NCBI GenBank assembly: GCA_021463145.1
Contig: JAJTWZ010000016.1
Span: forward strand, 1-64,000
Length of the DNA: 64,000 nucleotides
Origin: Blastocatellia bacterium
GTDB lineage: Bacteria > Acidobacteriota > Blastocatellia > UBA7656 > JADIYM01
Reading direction: 5' to 3'
Part shown: positions 36,793 to 45,563 of the stretch, piece after piece
Layout of the letters: every line of letters starts with the position of its first letter
How positions within the stretch are numbered: position 1 is the stretch's first letter
Program-made: the position numbers and the translations under genes
Notes under the pieces: generated by a model
Database searches by the model: none
Seen by the model: only the letters and a program-made list of their open reading frames with translations
Told to the model about the DNA's origin: nothing

Positions 36793-38493
36793 CTACTTCG
36801 CGAGCGGATAGATCGGTTCGATGTCGACCGGCACACCCTTTAATTTGTCGAGTCCCGCCTGCATTTCGGGCCGGATGACGCCGTACTTGTCGCGCAGCGC
36901 CTTCGCCTTCTCGTAGGACCCTTCCGCCTGGAGCGTAAGGATTTCGCCGGCAAGCTTCGCGACCGCGGCACGGATCTTATCGGGCACGACCGCGAACGTC
37001 CCGGTCTTTGCGTCGTAGCGGATCGCTCCCTCGTCCATCAGGTAGTTGAACTGGATCGCGACGCCCTTGCCGTGGGCCTCCTTTATGCCGAAGCGCACCG
37101 ACCGGAAGATGCTCGCGAGAAAAGTCGTGTACATCGTCTGCTCGAGCCGCTTGTCGAGCACGCCCTTATCGATGAGCGTCTGCAGCGCCCACAGTCCCGA
37201 GATGTCGGCCTTCGCTTCTTCGATCGCCGAGAACTGATCCTTGAGCTCGCCGCGGACCGTCGTCTGCCGGCCGTCGACGGCGATCACGTTCGGACCGAGA
37301 CCGTGCATCAGCTCGTGCATCAACACGTGCGTGAAGAACGCGTCGAAGTGCGCGTTCGCCCGGTCCTTCGGTGAAAGGACGACGCGAGAAATCGGCAGCA
37401 GGATCTTGTTGAACTTGGCTTCCTGCACGTTCTTGAGCATCACGCGCTTCGAGCCCTTCTCCGCCACGACGCGCTCGTCGTTCGGCAGGTTGAACGCGGC
37501 CGTCTGCACGCCGGCGTTGCCCTCGCCCGAGCTGTAGACCACGTTGACGACGCGGATGGGCGCGCTGCCGCCGAGCTTCGGGTTCCGGTACTTCGGATCG
37601 ATGGGCAGCACGTTCTCGAGGCCTTGCAGTTCGGCGCCGAACCTGGCGAGCTTCGCCGATTCGACGTCGTCACGGAGCGTGATGTACGCCTCGAACGCGG
37701 CCTTGTAACCGTAGAGCTCGTCGGAGTAGGTCTCGTAGGGCCCGATCGTGACGTCGATCGGCGCGTCGAGGTCCATCCAAGCCACGTCGCTCGCGTAGTA
37801 GTCGTCGGTGCCGAAAGCGTCGGCTCGCTTTTCGAGGTAACTGCGAAGCGAGGCGTTGCCGGTGAGAGCGGCGGCTTCGCGGAGGAGCTTCGCGGCGGGT
37901 ACGAGGAACTCCTTGTACTCCTCGGAGTACGGCGCGAGACGGAGCTTGCCGTCCGTGCCGCGGCGGATCGCGTAGAAGAAGCCCGTGGCCTTGGCCTTGT
38001 CGGACTCGGAAAGAGTTGCGACCCACGCGTCGAACTCGGCTTTGGTCATGTCGTCGGGATAGTGGGCGGCCTGCGGCGGCTTGTGCTCGGGCACGCCGTC
38101 GACGAAGGCCATGTTCTCGTCGAGCTGCGACCACGGTCCCTGGCTGATGGTGAGGAAGTGGTAGCGCGCTTTACCGAGCGGGGCCTTGTCGGCAGCGAGT
38201 TTCGCGAAGAGGGCAGCGTTTCCGCTCCAGACCTGGCGGCGGTAGAGCGGGTTGAAGAGCTTCGCGGCTTCGATGATCTTCGCGAGCGCCTTGCGGTCGC
38301 CGGCCGAGAGCTTGCGCGTATCGGCGGTGATCAGCGTCGGGGAGAAGCGGGCGATCCTGGCCTTCATCTCGGATAGCTCGGCGGCGGACGCCTTGGCGTC
38401 GGTCCGTCCTTTCTGGCCTGCGGGCACGCTCGACGAGAGCGCTGAAACGAGGAGGATGGCGGCCAGAGCCGCCGCGCGCCACGAATGTCGCAT
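36793..38493 (-). CDS. Secreted M49-like (dipeptidyl-peptidase III family) metallopeptidase
   Basis: The 566 residues start with a signal peptide (RAAALAAILLVSALSSSVPAG). The zinc motif is VLMHELMHGLGP and the second acidic motif is EEAKADISGLW, in the order and spacing of family M49. M49 enzymes normally have HEXXGH; here it is the shorter HELMH. The body (FNPLYRRQVWSGN, YYASDVAWMDLDAPIDVTIG, PYETYSDELYGYKAAFEAYI) also matches DPP III-like proteins. Expected to cut short peptides in the periplasm. The ATG at 38493 has AAGGAAG about 8 bases upstream. It is co-oriented with aceB across a palindromic element. Confidence 0.88.
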   Translation of the reverse strand: MRHSWRAAALAAILLVSALSSSVPAGQKGRTDAKASAAELSEMKARIARFSPTLITADTRKLSAGDRKALAKIIEAAKLFNPLYRRQVWSGNAALFAKLAADKAPLGKARYHFLTISQGPWSQLDENMAFVDGVPEHKPPQAAHYPDDMTKAEFDAWVATLSESDKAKATGFFYAIRRGTDGKLRLAPYSEEYKEFLVPAAKLLREAAALTGNASLRSYLEKRADAFGTDDYYASDVAWMDLDAPIDVTIGPYETYSDELYGYKAAFEAYITLRDDVESAKLARFGAELQGLENVLPIDPKYRNPKLGGSAPIRVVNVVYSSGEGNAGVQTAAFNLPNDERVVAEKGSKRVMLKNVQEAKFNKILLPISRVVLSPKDRANAHFDAFFTHVLMHELMHGLGPNVIAVDGRQTTVRGELKDQFSAIEEAKADISGLWALQTLIDKGVLDKRLEQTMYTTFLASIFRSVRFGIKEAHGKGVAIQFNYLMDEGAIRYDAKTGTFAVVPDKIRAAVAKLAGEILTLQAEGSYEKAKALRDKYGVIRPEMQAGLDKLKGVPVDIEPIYPLAK

Positions 38494-38644
38494 GATGATG
38501 GCTTCCTTGGGAATGGGATTGCGGACAGGGGGAAAGGATACCTGACTAACGACGGCGTCCAGAACCCCGAACGGCAGTGAGGGGCCGGGCCATCGCCTGC
38601 GCCCGGACTCGACGCTCGCCCGGGGTGCAGGGCATACTGCGGAC

Positions 38645-38899
38645 GTGGACGAAACGGACGACACGTCGCCGGAAGTCCGGCGCATGATGCTCGAGCACAA
38701 CCGGCGATCGACGCCCGGTGAACGACTCGAGCGGACGTTCAATCTCACGCACCTCGTCCGGACGATTGCGATCGACTTTCTACGCCAGCAGTATCCGGCC
38801 GCGACGGAGGCGGAATGGCGCCGGGCCATGGCACGCCGCTTCCTCGCACGTGACGTTGCGGACGCAGTGATTCTGGACCTCGACCGACGCGGATTGTGA
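38645..38899 (+). CDS. Small partner gene of a nucleotidyltransferase pair
   Basis: This 84-residue helical protein starts at a GTG (EVRRMMLEHNRRSTPGERLE, then EWRRAMARRFLARDVADAVI). The size and its 4-base overlap with the transferase gene match the short partner of AbiEii/MNT-like modules. Here the partner comes first, opposite to the order at 21.5 kb. The function is inferred from the gene pair. Confidence 0.75.
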   Translation: MDETDDTSPEVRRMMLEHNRRSTPGERLERTFNLTHLVRTIAIDFLRQQYPAATEAEWRRAMARRFLARDVADAVILDLDRRGL

Positions 38900-39492
38900 A
38901 CTCGTACCTTCAGACGGTTGTTGCCTTCGCCACGACGCTGAAGGAGCTCGGCATTCCATATGCGATCGTCGGATCCGTAGCGAGTTCCGCGCACGGCGAG
39001 CAGAGGGCTACAAACGACGCGGATTTCCTCGCCGACCTTCGTGACGAGCAGGCCGTCGCGCTGGTCGCTCGCCTTGGCGACGAGTACTACATCGACCTGG
39101 CGTCCGTACGCCGCGCGATTTCCCACTCGAGATCGTTCAATGTCATCGAGCTTGCCTCCATGTTCAAGATCGACGTATTCGTCGTGGGAGGCCGGGCGTC
39201 GAGGCAGGTGGAGCTCGCGAACGCGCGCGCTGCGTCGCTTGGCGCGGAGGCGCCCGGTGACGTCATGGTCGCCTCTCCCGAGGACACCGTCGTCGCGAAG
39301 CTCCAGTGGTACCGGAAGGGCGGCGAGGTCTCGGAAAAGCAGTGGAACGACGTGCTCGGCGTGTTGCGGGTGCAGCGGGGACGGCTCGATGACGACTACC
39401 TGTTCGCCACGGCCGACGAGCAGCGCGTGCGGGACCTGCTGGATCGCGCGGTCGCGCAGGTCGAGGCCGAGGAGCGGGCACTTGGCGAGTGA
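38896..39492 (+). CDS. Nucleotidyltransferase-fold protein
   Basis: The 198 residues start at a GTG. GIPYAIVGSVASSAHGEQRA and TNDADFLADL provide the GS and DxD motifs of the polymerase-beta-like fold, with FKIDVFVVG as the third acidic strand. The tail SPEDTVVAKLQWYRKGGEVS and EKQWNDVLGVLRVQ is the signature of a subgroup found in many soil bacteria. Toxin or tRNA-modifying activity is possible from the superfamily. It is followed by a palindromic element and by pckA on the other strand. Confidence 0.87.
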   Translation: MNSYLQTVVAFATTLKELGIPYAIVGSVASSAHGEQRATNDADFLADLRDEQAVALVARLGDEYYIDLASVRRAISHSRSFNVIELASMFKIDVFVVGGRASRQVELANARAASLGAEAPGDVMVASPEDTVVAKLQWYRKGGEVSEKQWNDVLGVLRVQRGRLDDDYLFATADEQRVRDLLDRAVAQVEAEERALGE

Positions 39493-39537
39493 CGGCCGTC
39501 TGGTCGTCGCCATCGCCCCCTCCCAGGGGCCAACCGG

Positions 39538-39620
39538 GATCAGTACCGTGAGCGCCAGCGGCCGTGTCGACGGTCCGCGTCACACGGCTGACCCGGTCGC
39601 TGACGCTCCCGGTACTGATC
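39538..39620. repeat. Divergent GGGAGCG-AGCGACC palindrome, between convergent genes
   Basis: Arms 39538-39567 and 39591-39620 pair with about five mismatches: GATCAGTACCGTGAGCGCCA against the reverse of ...GCTCCCGGTACTGATC. The arm shares the GATCAG, GGAGCG, AGCGACC and GGT blocks of the elements at 19605 and 21396. It may end transcripts from both sides (nucleotidyltransferase and pckA). Confidence 0.75.
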
Positions 39621-39638
39621 GACGCCGCTGCGCCAGGG

Positions 39639-41243
39639 CTAACTGGCCGCGGCGCCGCCTTCCTTGGGCGCGGCCGAGCGCACGCCGTCCGACACGCCCG
39701 CCTCGTACGCCTTGAAGTTCTTGTTGAACAGATGAGCCAGCTTGTTGGCGGTCGCGTCGTACGCCGCCTTGTCCGCCCACGAGTTCCGCGGGATGAGGAT
39801 CTCCGAAGGCACGTTCGAGCACTCGGACACGACCTCGAATCCGAACACCGGATCCGTGACGGTCGGCGCCTTCGCCAGCTCGCCCGAGTAGATCGCATCC
39901 AGGATCGCGCGGCTGTACTTCAACTTCACACGGCTGCCGACGCCGTAGGATCCGCCGCTCCAGCCCGTGTTCACGAGCCAGACGTTCGCCTTGTGCTGCT
40001 TCATCTTTTCCGCAAGCAGTTCGGCGTATTTGGCCGGGTGCCACACGAGGAACGGTCCGCCGAAGCACGGCGAGAACGTCGCCGTAGGTTCCGTAACACC
40101 GACCTCGGTGCCCGCGACCTTCGCCGTGTAGCCGCTAATGAAATGGTACATCGCCTGCTCGGCCGTCAGTCTGCTGACGGGCGGCAACACGCCGTAGGCG
40201 TCGCACGTGAGGAAGATCACGTCGGTCGGGTGGCCGGCGATGCACGGGAGCTTCGCGTTCGGAATGAACTCGATCGGATAACAGCCGCGCGTGTTCTCGG
40301 TGATGGACGTATCGGTGTAATCGACTTCGTGCGTCGACTTGTCGTACACGACGTTCTCGAGGATCGAGCCGAAGCGCAGCGCCTGGAAGATGTCCGGTTC
40401 GGTCTCGGCGCTCAGGTTGATCGCCTTCGCGTAGCACCCGCCTTCGATGTTGAACACTCCCTCGTCGGTCCAGCAGTGCTCGTCGTCTCCGATGAGCAGC
40501 CTGTTCGGGTCGGCCGAAAGGGTAGTCTTGCCCGTGCCCGACAGCCCGAACAGGATCGACGACGCTCCGTTCTCCTTGTCGGCAGTCGCAGAGCAGTGCA
40601 TCGACAGCACCCCGCGTTTAGGCATGAAATAGTTCATCATCGTGAGCACGCCCTTCTTCATTTCGCCCGCGTACTCGGTGCCGAGGATGACCAGCTCACG
40701 CGATTCGAGCGAAAGGTCGATCGAGGTTTTCGAGGTCATTCCGGGCGTGAGGCGGTTTGCGGGGAAACGGCCGGCGTTGTAGATGACGGCATCCGGCTCG
40801 CCGAACTCGGCTAACTGCCCGGCCGTCGGCCTGATCAGCATGTTGTGCATGAAGAGCGCGTGGTACGGACGCGCACAGATCACCCGGATCTTCAAACGGT
40901 ACTTAGGATCCCAGCCGGCGAATGCGTCGACGATGTAGAGGTGATCGCACGTGTTCAGGTAGTCCTTCGCACGCTCCAGGTTGATGTCGAAAGTATTCCG
41001 GTCGATCTCGATGTTGACCGGACCCCACCAGACTTCGCTCTCGGTGGCCGGGTCGCGCACGACGCGCTTGTCCTTCGGCGATCTTCCGGTCCGTTCGCCG
41101 GAGAACGCGATGAGCGCGCCGGAACTCGACAGGGCGGGGTCGTCGTCATATTGAAGCGATTCGGCATAGAGCCTGGCTGGGGACAGGTTGCGTCGCGTGT
41201 CGGCTACGGTAATTCCGTATGCGTTGAGATCAATGCTGCTCAT
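39639..41243 (-). CDS. pckA: Phosphoenolpyruvate carboxykinase (ATP)
   Basis: This 534-residue ATP-type PEPCK turns oxaloacetate into phosphoenolpyruvate, the first gluconeogenic step after the glyoxylate shunt. Visible: [14 protein letters not shown] kinase-1a loop (233-246), [14 protein letters not shown] at 47-60, [14 protein letters not shown], and [13 protein letters not shown]. The length is normal. The start [11 protein letters not shown] with GGAGATGACG just upstream is clear. With aceA and aceB 2-5 kb away this gives a complete acetate-to-sugar route. Confidence 0.98.
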   Translation of the reverse strand: MSSIDLNAYGITVADTRRNLSPARLYAESLQYDDDPALSSSGALIAFSGERTGRSPKDKRVVRDPATESEVWWGPVNIEIDRNTFDINLERAKDYLNTCDHLYIVDAFAGWDPKYRLKIRVICARPYHALFMHNMLIRPTAGQLAEFGEPDAVIYNAGRFPANRLTPGMTSKTSIDLSLESRELVILGTEYAGEMKKGVLTMMNYFMPKRGVLSMHCSATADKENGASSILFGLSGTGKTTLSADPNRLLIGDDEHCWTDEGVFNIEGGCYAKAINLSAETEPDIFQALRFGSILENVVYDKSTHEVDYTDTSITENTRGCYPIEFIPNAKLPCIAGHPTDVIFLTCDAYGVLPPVSRLTAEQAMYHFISGYTAKVAGTEVGVTEPTATFSPCFGGPFLVWHPAKYAELLAEKMKQHKANVWLVNTGWSGGSYGVGSRVKLKYSRAILDAIYSGELAKAPTVTDPVFGFEVVSECSNVPSEILIPRNSWADKAAYDATANKLAHLFNKNFKAYEAGVSDGVRSAAPKEGGAAAS

Positions 41244-41432
41244 CTCGTCATCTCCTTGGAGCGTGCACTAAGGCGGATAATCAGGCGGCTCAGAGCTGGT
41301 CGCCGTGCGCTGACTGCGCGGACTGCCAATGTACCAGCATGCGGCGGCCATGAGCGAGCGGGCGAGGGCGGCCGCGGGGCTTTGCCGGTCGCAAGAGAAG
41401 GTCGCAGCTGTGGGAAAGCGAAGGGATCGTGT

Positions 41433-41759
41433 ATGGTCTCTGCCGTGCGGCTTCCTGTTCGAGACGACACACTGGCGGAGTTCGCGAGATCCAAGTTCGC
41501 GAAACACGGCCGCGGTGCGGTCGTCGTCATGGAAGGTGGAGTCGTCTGGACGAAAGAGGGCGAGAAGTTCGGCACGGCGCTGGCGTACTTCCATGAGGGA
41601 ACGGAGCTGTTCCATCAGGCGGGCGGGCATTGGCCCGGCAAGACGAAGCTCGCAGTCGAAACCTACGACCCGGAGCGCGAGATCGTGGTGATCACCATCG
41701 ATATGGGAAACAAGATCGAGGCGTTCCTGATCTCGATGCCGGACCTCGACGAGCACTGA
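41433..41759 (+). CDS. Small hypothetical protein
   Basis: The protein has 108 residues from the ATG at 41433 (MVSAVRLPVRDDTLAEFARS). The pattern is alpha/beta: GRGAVVVMEGGVVWTKEGE, LAVETYDPEREIVVITIDMG and IEAFLISMPDLDEH. No signal peptide, no known family. Codon use is like that of its neighbours. The ribosome site is weak, so the start may be a few codons later. Confidence 0.65.
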   Translation: MVSAVRLPVRDDTLAEFARSKFAKHGRGAVVVMEGGVVWTKEGEKFGTALAYFHEGTELFHQAGGHWPGKTKLAVETYDPEREIVVITIDMGNKIEAFLISMPDLDEH

Positions 41760-41869
41760 AGTTCGCGCGGCGAACGTGTCAGCCGAGCCTGGATCGGTCC
41801 ACAGTCCGATTCGAAGCCGGAGAACCGGTAACAACCGCCGTTCCCTCGGCCCGAACGTCCTTTAATCGT

Positions 41870-42292
41870 TCAGTCAGGGCAGTCTTCATAGAATTGATAT
41901 CCCTTCCGATGACACGAATAGGCCACTACTGCGCGCTCCAGGGCGATTCGGTTGAGAGGCGACAGGCTGAAAAATATATCGGCCTCGTCAGGCGGTATCT
42001 GCCCGCTGGTACTCCGCGCCGCTGTAACTTTACGGGCTTCTTTGGCAAGGATCTCAGCCGCTTCCGGTACGGTGGCGAGCTGACTCGCGAAACACGCACA
42101 GTCGTAGGTGAGTGTAGTACGGCCCGAGTTTCCGCCTTCCGCGCTCGGCAAAGTAATGGTCTGCATGCCCTTCAAGGGGCGAATGCAACCGGATGCCGCA
42201 AGAACCGCAAAGAACACGACGATGGCACGGCAATGCGTCAACCGTCGCCTCGTCGTCGTCGAGACACCTGTTTCGCGTCCGGTTCGATTCAC
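41870..42292 (-). CDS. Small lipoprotein
   Basis: Reading from the GTG at 42292, about 140 residues. A basic N-region is followed by the hydrophobic stretch AIVVFFAVLAASGC, a good lipobox with Cys as the lipidated residue, and then a short mature domain (TLTYDCACFASQLATVPEAA, VVAYSCHRKGYQFYEDCPD) with several Cys. The frame is open upstream into the tyrA gene, but those residues look non-coding. GC is lower than around it (about 52-55%). The function is unknown. Confidence 0.6.
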   Translation of the reverse strand: MNRTGRETGVSTTTRRRLTHCRAIVVFFAVLAASGCIRPLKGMQTITLPSAEGGNSGRTTLTYDCACFASQLATVPEAAEILAKEARKVTAARSTSGQIPPDEADIFFSLSPLNRIALERAVVAYSCHRKGYQFYEDCPD

Positions 42293-42320
42293 GGTTTGTT
42301 TCAAGACATTCCCCAGTAAG

Positions 42321-43109
42321 TTATCGATTCCAAGTACGGCTTGAACGTAGTCCCTCGCGAAGCCGGGCAAGCTCCGCGATGATCTCGTCGAGCGGGACCG
42401 CAATCGCGTCGGCGTTCGCTTCGAACACATCGCGCCAGACGGACCAGGGACTCGCCGCCAGCCGCGTCATCGAAGCGTGGCCCGTGCCCGCCGCCCACGT
42501 CGTGGCGCCGGCAGGTGCAACATTCGACAGAGCGTAGGCCACAACCTGCGGCGCGTGGCTGAATCGCGCGGCCTCTCGATCGTGCTCGTCCGCAGTGACC
42601 CGAACCGGAACCGCTCCTAGCGCCTCGACCATTTCGATTACACGCGACATCGCCTCGCCGTCTTCCCCGGCTAGCGCCCACGCCGCGCCGTCGAAGAGGT
42701 CCCCGCGCGCCGCGCTCGCTCCCGCCTGCTCCGAGCCAGCCATCGGATGCCCGCCTACGAATCGCCCGCCGAGCCCTCGAGCGGCAGCGACGATCGTCCG
42801 CTTCGTAGAACCGGCGTCCGTCACGACGACGCGACGGCCCGAAAGCTCGCCTAACGTCTCGAGCGTCGCAACGATCGCGCCGACCGGTGCGGCCAGCACC
42901 ACTAGATCGCCGTCGGCGACATCTGCCGCTTCGAGACCACGCCCGTGCACGCACTCGAACGCGCCCGTCGCGCGTGCCTCGGCCGCGCGCGTATGCGAGG
43001 GCTCGAATGCGACTATCGGGGGCGCCCAACCGGCGCGTCTCAACCCCAGCGCGACCGATCCGCCAATGAGTCCCGCACCCGAGACGACGATTCGCTCAAC
43101 ACGCCGCAT
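42321..43109 (-). CDS. tyrA: Prephenate dehydrogenase
   Basis: This 262-residue monofunctional enzyme makes 4-hydroxyphenylpyruvate for tyrosine. It has the Rossmann start GAGLIGGSVALGLRR (11-25), the catalytic-site segment VTDAGSTKRTIV, GGHPMAGSEQAGASAA and SHAPQVVAYALSN. It is the last gene of the aromatic operon and overlaps the pheA stop by 14 bases. No ACT domain is present, so feedback control by tyrosine through this protein is not expected in the usual way. Confidence 0.95.
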   Translation of the reverse strand: MRRVERIVVSGAGLIGGSVALGLRRAGWAPPIVAFEPSHTRAAEARATGAFECVHGRGLEAADVADGDLVVLAAPVGAIVATLETLGELSGRRVVVTDAGSTKRTIVAAARGLGGRFVGGHPMAGSEQAGASAARGDLFDGAAWALAGEDGEAMSRVIEMVEALGAVPVRVTADEHDREAARFSHAPQVVAYALSNVAPAGATTWAAGTGHASMTRLAASPWSVWRDVFEANADAIAVPLDEIIAELARLREGLRSSRTWNR

Positions 43110-44010
43110 CGCGCGTCACCCCCGCGGAGTCGCTCTCGTACGAGCCCAGCACGCGCACCGTGCGGGTCAGTACAGCGAGTTCCGCGAGCGCGGCGCCAAC
43201 ATCGGTGTCCGTGGTGTCGCCGACGAGATCGACGAGAAAAGCGTATTCGAATGGCGAGCCCCGAAGCGGACGGCTCTCCAGCTTCGCCAGGTCGATGCCA
43301 CGGTCCGCAAAGGGGCGCAGGCAATCGAGCAGCGCGCCCGGGCGGTTCGCCACCGTAAAGACGAGCGTCGTCTTCACCGTGCCGGCCGCGTCAGCTGGAA
43401 TCGGTTCGGCGAATCGCGGCACAACTCTGACGAATCTGGTGAAATTCGCCGCGTCGTCCTCGAGGCCCGTCGCCAGGACCCGGGCGCCGTACACCGCCGC
43501 CGAGTGCGCCCCGGCGATTGCCGCATCGGCAGGATCGCCCGAGCGCATCACCATATCGACCGCGCCCGCGGTGTCGAAAACGGGCACGGCCTCGACATCG
43601 GGCCGGCCGGCGAAAAACGACGTGCACTGCTGGAGCGCGACCGGATGCGACAGCACCCTTCGCACCCCGTCGAGCGTCGCCTCCGTGGTTCCGATCAGCG
43701 CGTGCGAGATTCGCAGGACCGTCTCGCCGACTATGGAAAGGTCTCGAGCCACGAGCAGGTCGATGACCGGATGGACGGTACCGGCGAGCGTGTTCTCGAC
43801 CGGCACGATGCCGCACGCGACCTTTCCCGACGCGACCGCGTCGAACACGTCCTCGAATCGCGGACACGGCAGAGTCGATACTCCCACACCCAACAGCGCA
43901 ATGGCCGCCGATTCGGAAAACGCCCCCGCCGCGCCCTGGAATGCGGCGTCGAACGCTGCCCGCCTGGGGCCGCCCGCTTCGCCAATCGGGTTTGCGCTGA
44001 TGACTCCCAC
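43096..44010 (-). CDS. pheA: Prephenate dehydratase with ACT domain
   Basis: This 304-residue enzyme converts prephenate to phenylpyruvate. The catalytic domain shows FQGAAGAFSESAA, VPVENTLAGTVHPVIDLL, and DAAIAGAHSAAVYGARVLA; TRF in NFTRFVRVV is the conserved catalytic Thr-Arg-Phe. The ACT domain follows (TTLVFTVANRPGALLDCLRP, LAKLESRPLRGSPFEYAFLV) with ESRP for phenylalanine feedback. The chosen start is a GTG at 44010, 10 bases after the aroF stop; an AGGA overlapping that stop gives a spacing of 8. Confidence 0.94.
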   Translation of the reverse strand: MGVISANPIGEAGGPRRAAFDAAFQGAAGAFSESAAIALLGVGVSTLPCPRFEDVFDAVASGKVACGIVPVENTLAGTVHPVIDLLVARDLSIVGETVLRISHALIGTTEATLDGVRRVLSHPVALQQCTSFFAGRPDVEAVPVFDTAGAVDMVMRSGDPADAAIAGAHSAAVYGARVLATGLEDDAANFTRFVRVVPRFAEPIPADAAGTVKTTLVFTVANRPGALLDCLRPFADRGIDLAKLESRPLRGSPFEYAFLVDLVGDTTDTDVGAALAELAVLTRTVRVLGSYESDSAGVTRDAAC

Positions 44011-44020
44011 CTCCTTGTTC

Positions 44021-45151
44021 CTACGCCGCTGGCCGGGTTTCGCGTGACTCCGCCGCGCGAGTCTCCGCAATGATTGCGCGGAACAATCGCTCGACCGCTT
44101 CGCCACCGAGAGGTCCGTCCGCCGCCTGACCGACGCGGCCAAGAACCTGCGCCTCCCGTGCCGGCGCGTGGATGTCGTGGCCCGCCGCTCGCTTGATGCG
44201 GCCGACGCGCAGCGCCATACGGACTCGCTCTTCGAGAAGGGCGACGATTGCGTCGTCGATTGCATCGATCCGGTCGCGATACGCGCCCATCGGCGCACCG
44301 TCTCCGCCTCCGGCGCCCGCGACCGTCCGGCCCTCGACCGCGAGATGGCCGACGAGATCGCGCATCAGGTCGGCGAACATCGACGGAGTCAGTGACTGGG
44401 CTCCGTCCGAAAGCGCGGTTTCCGGAGCGGGGTGAACTTCGATTATCAATCCATCGGCGCCGGCGGCCGCGGCGGCCTTCGAAAGAGGCGCGATGAGCTG
44501 ACGGTGCCCCGTTCCGTGGCTCGGATCGACGAGCACGGGCAGATGGGTGCGGCTTTTCAAGACCGGCACCGCGTTGAGGTCGAGCGTGTTCCGCGTCGCC
44601 GTCTCGAACGTGCGGATGCCGCGCTCGCACAGAACCACGTCCGGATTGCCGCTTGCCAGCACGTATTCGGCCGACTGCAGCAGCTCGTCGATCGTCGTCG
44701 ACATTCCCCGCTTCAGCAGCACGGGCTTCCCGATCCGTCCAAGCGCCTTGAGCAGTGCGAAGTTCTGTGTGTTACGCGCTCCAACCTGCAGGACGTCGGC
44801 ATAGCGGGCGACGAGCTCGACGTCTTCCGGCGCAACGACCTCGGTGACCGTAGGCAGGTTCACGGCCCGGCCCGCCTCCGCGAGCAGTTCCAGTCCTTCC
44901 TCGCCGAGTCCCTGGAACGAATAGGGCGAGGTGCGGGGCTTGAACGCGCCGCCTCTGAGCACCCGCGCGCCAGCGGCGGCTACGCCGTGCGCCGCGGCGA
45001 GCATCTGTTCACGCGTTTCGACAGCGCAGGGTCCTGCGGCGACGACGAATTCCGGCCCGCCGACCTCCGCGCGGCCGAGGCGCACGCGCGTGCCCTCGGG
45101 CCGCGCGTCGCGGGCGACGAGACGGAATGGCGATTCGGATGAATTCAACAT
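44021..45151 (-). CDS. aroF: DAHP synthase (type I beta) fused to chorismate mutase
   Basis: The protein has 376 residues. Residues 1-270 are 3-deoxy-D-arabino-heptulosonate-7-phosphate synthase of the I-beta class: [66 protein letters not shown] and [17 protein letters not shown]. After an Ala/Gly linker, residues 290-376 are an AroQ-class chorismate mutase ([20 protein letters not shown], and [20 protein letters not shown]). In other bacteria this fusion allows prephenate or chorismate to feed back on DAHP synthase. It is the first structural gene behind the attenuator; AGGA lies 5 bases before the ATG. Confidence 0.95.
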   Translation of the reverse strand: MLNSSESPFRLVARDARPEGTRVRLGRAEVGGPEFVVAAGPCAVETREQMLAAAHGVAAAGARVLRGGAFKPRTSPYSFQGLGEEGLELLAEAGRAVNLPTVTEVVAPEDVELVARYADVLQVGARNTQNFALLKALGRIGKPVLLKRGMSTTIDELLQSAEYVLASGNPDVVLCERGIRTFETATRNTLDLNAVPVLKSRTHLPVLVDPSHGTGHRQLIAPLSKAAAAAGADGLIIEVHPAPETALSDGAQSLTPSMFADLMRDLVGHLAVEGRTVAGAGGGDGAPMGAYRDRIDAIDDAIVALLEERVRMALRVGRIKRAAGHDIHAPAREAQVLGRVGQAADGPLGGEAVERLFRAIIAETRAAESRETRPAA

Positions 45152-45180
45152 GGCGGTCCTCTCGAGTGTGCTGAAAATGG

Positions 45181-45212
45181 AAAAAGGCCCGCTCTCCGGA
45201 AGAGAGCGGGCC
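45181..45212 (-). terminator. Attenuator terminator hairpin in front of aroF
   Basis: On the minus strand GGCCCGCTCTC pairs perfectly with GAGAGCGGGCC (11 base pairs, 45186-45196 with 45202-45212) around a 5-base loop and is followed at once by five T. It ends 30 bases before the aroF ATG. An alternative pairing of its first half with 45253-45261, inside the leader-peptide gene, would prevent it (GGGAGCGGG with CCCGCTCTC, nine pairs including one G-U). Confidence 0.93.
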
Positions 45213-45238
45213 TGGTTGAAGTCCTTTTGGCGATGCGC

Positions 45239-45352
45239 CTAGACCACGGTTCCACCCGCTCCCATGGAGTACGTAAATCCGTAGCTAAACACGAACGCAT
45301 ACACGCCGACGCCACTCGGACGGGAAATACCGGCCGGGGAATTCGTCGCCAT
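45239..45352 (-). CDS. Aromatic-amino-acid leader peptide of the aroF-pheA-tyrA operon
   Basis: The 37-codon frame (ATG to TAG) has residues 17-28 VYAFVFSYGFTY: seven Phe or Tyr codons in a run of eleven (Tyr18, Phe20, Phe22, Tyr24, Phe26, Tyr28). Directly after this cluster the codons for Met-Gly-Ala-Gly form the antiterminator strand, and the stop lies 12 bases beyond it, as in classical attenuators. A stalled ribosome at the Phe/Tyr codons would free the antiterminator; a ribosome reaching the stop would cover it and let the terminator form. No strong ribosome site is visible. The role is inferred from sequence, not shown. Confidence 0.85.
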   Translation of the reverse strand: MATNSPAGISRPSGVGVYAFVFSYGFTYSMGAGGTVV

Positions 45353-45381
45353 GTGTCGGGTGCGGTTCATTGCCGGGCCGC

Positions 45382-45410
45382 AGTATCTATGCCAAGTGGT
45401 CATACGTCAA
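45382..45410 (-). promoter_or_regulatory. Sigma-70-type promoter of the attenuated aromatic operon
   Basis: On the minus strand TTGACG (45405-45410), a 17-base spacer and GATACT (45382-45387) form a good housekeeping promoter. Transcription would begin about 45372-45375, some 20 bases before the leader-peptide ATG. Confidence 0.75.
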
Positions 45411-45430
45411 GCAGGAAATTTTTCGGTGTG

Positions 45431-45563
45431 GGGAGAGGGTGACAGGAATGAATGGATCCGCCGGGGACTCGCAGTAGCGCGAACCCTGGAAAGACCTCGC
45501 GCGCGAAAGGCTCGAGCGTCCCGTCAATCCGTAGCCAAATCCCGTCATTCCTGTCCATTCTCC
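45431..45563. repeat. Variant palindrome (GACAGGAATG) at the M28 peptidase stop
   Basis: GGGAGAGGGTGACAGGAATG (left) pairs with the reverse of CATTCCTGTCCATTCTCCC (right) with few mismatches around a 95-base centre. The outer sequence resembles the ACAGGATT family, with GAATG in place of GATTA. It begins at the very base after the stop codon of the peptidase gene. Confidence 0.75.

Noticed and set aside
42275-42295. GGTTCGATTC resembling a tRNA T-loop
   Set aside because: No acceptor or anticodon stem can be formed around it; it lies in the lipoprotein gene start.
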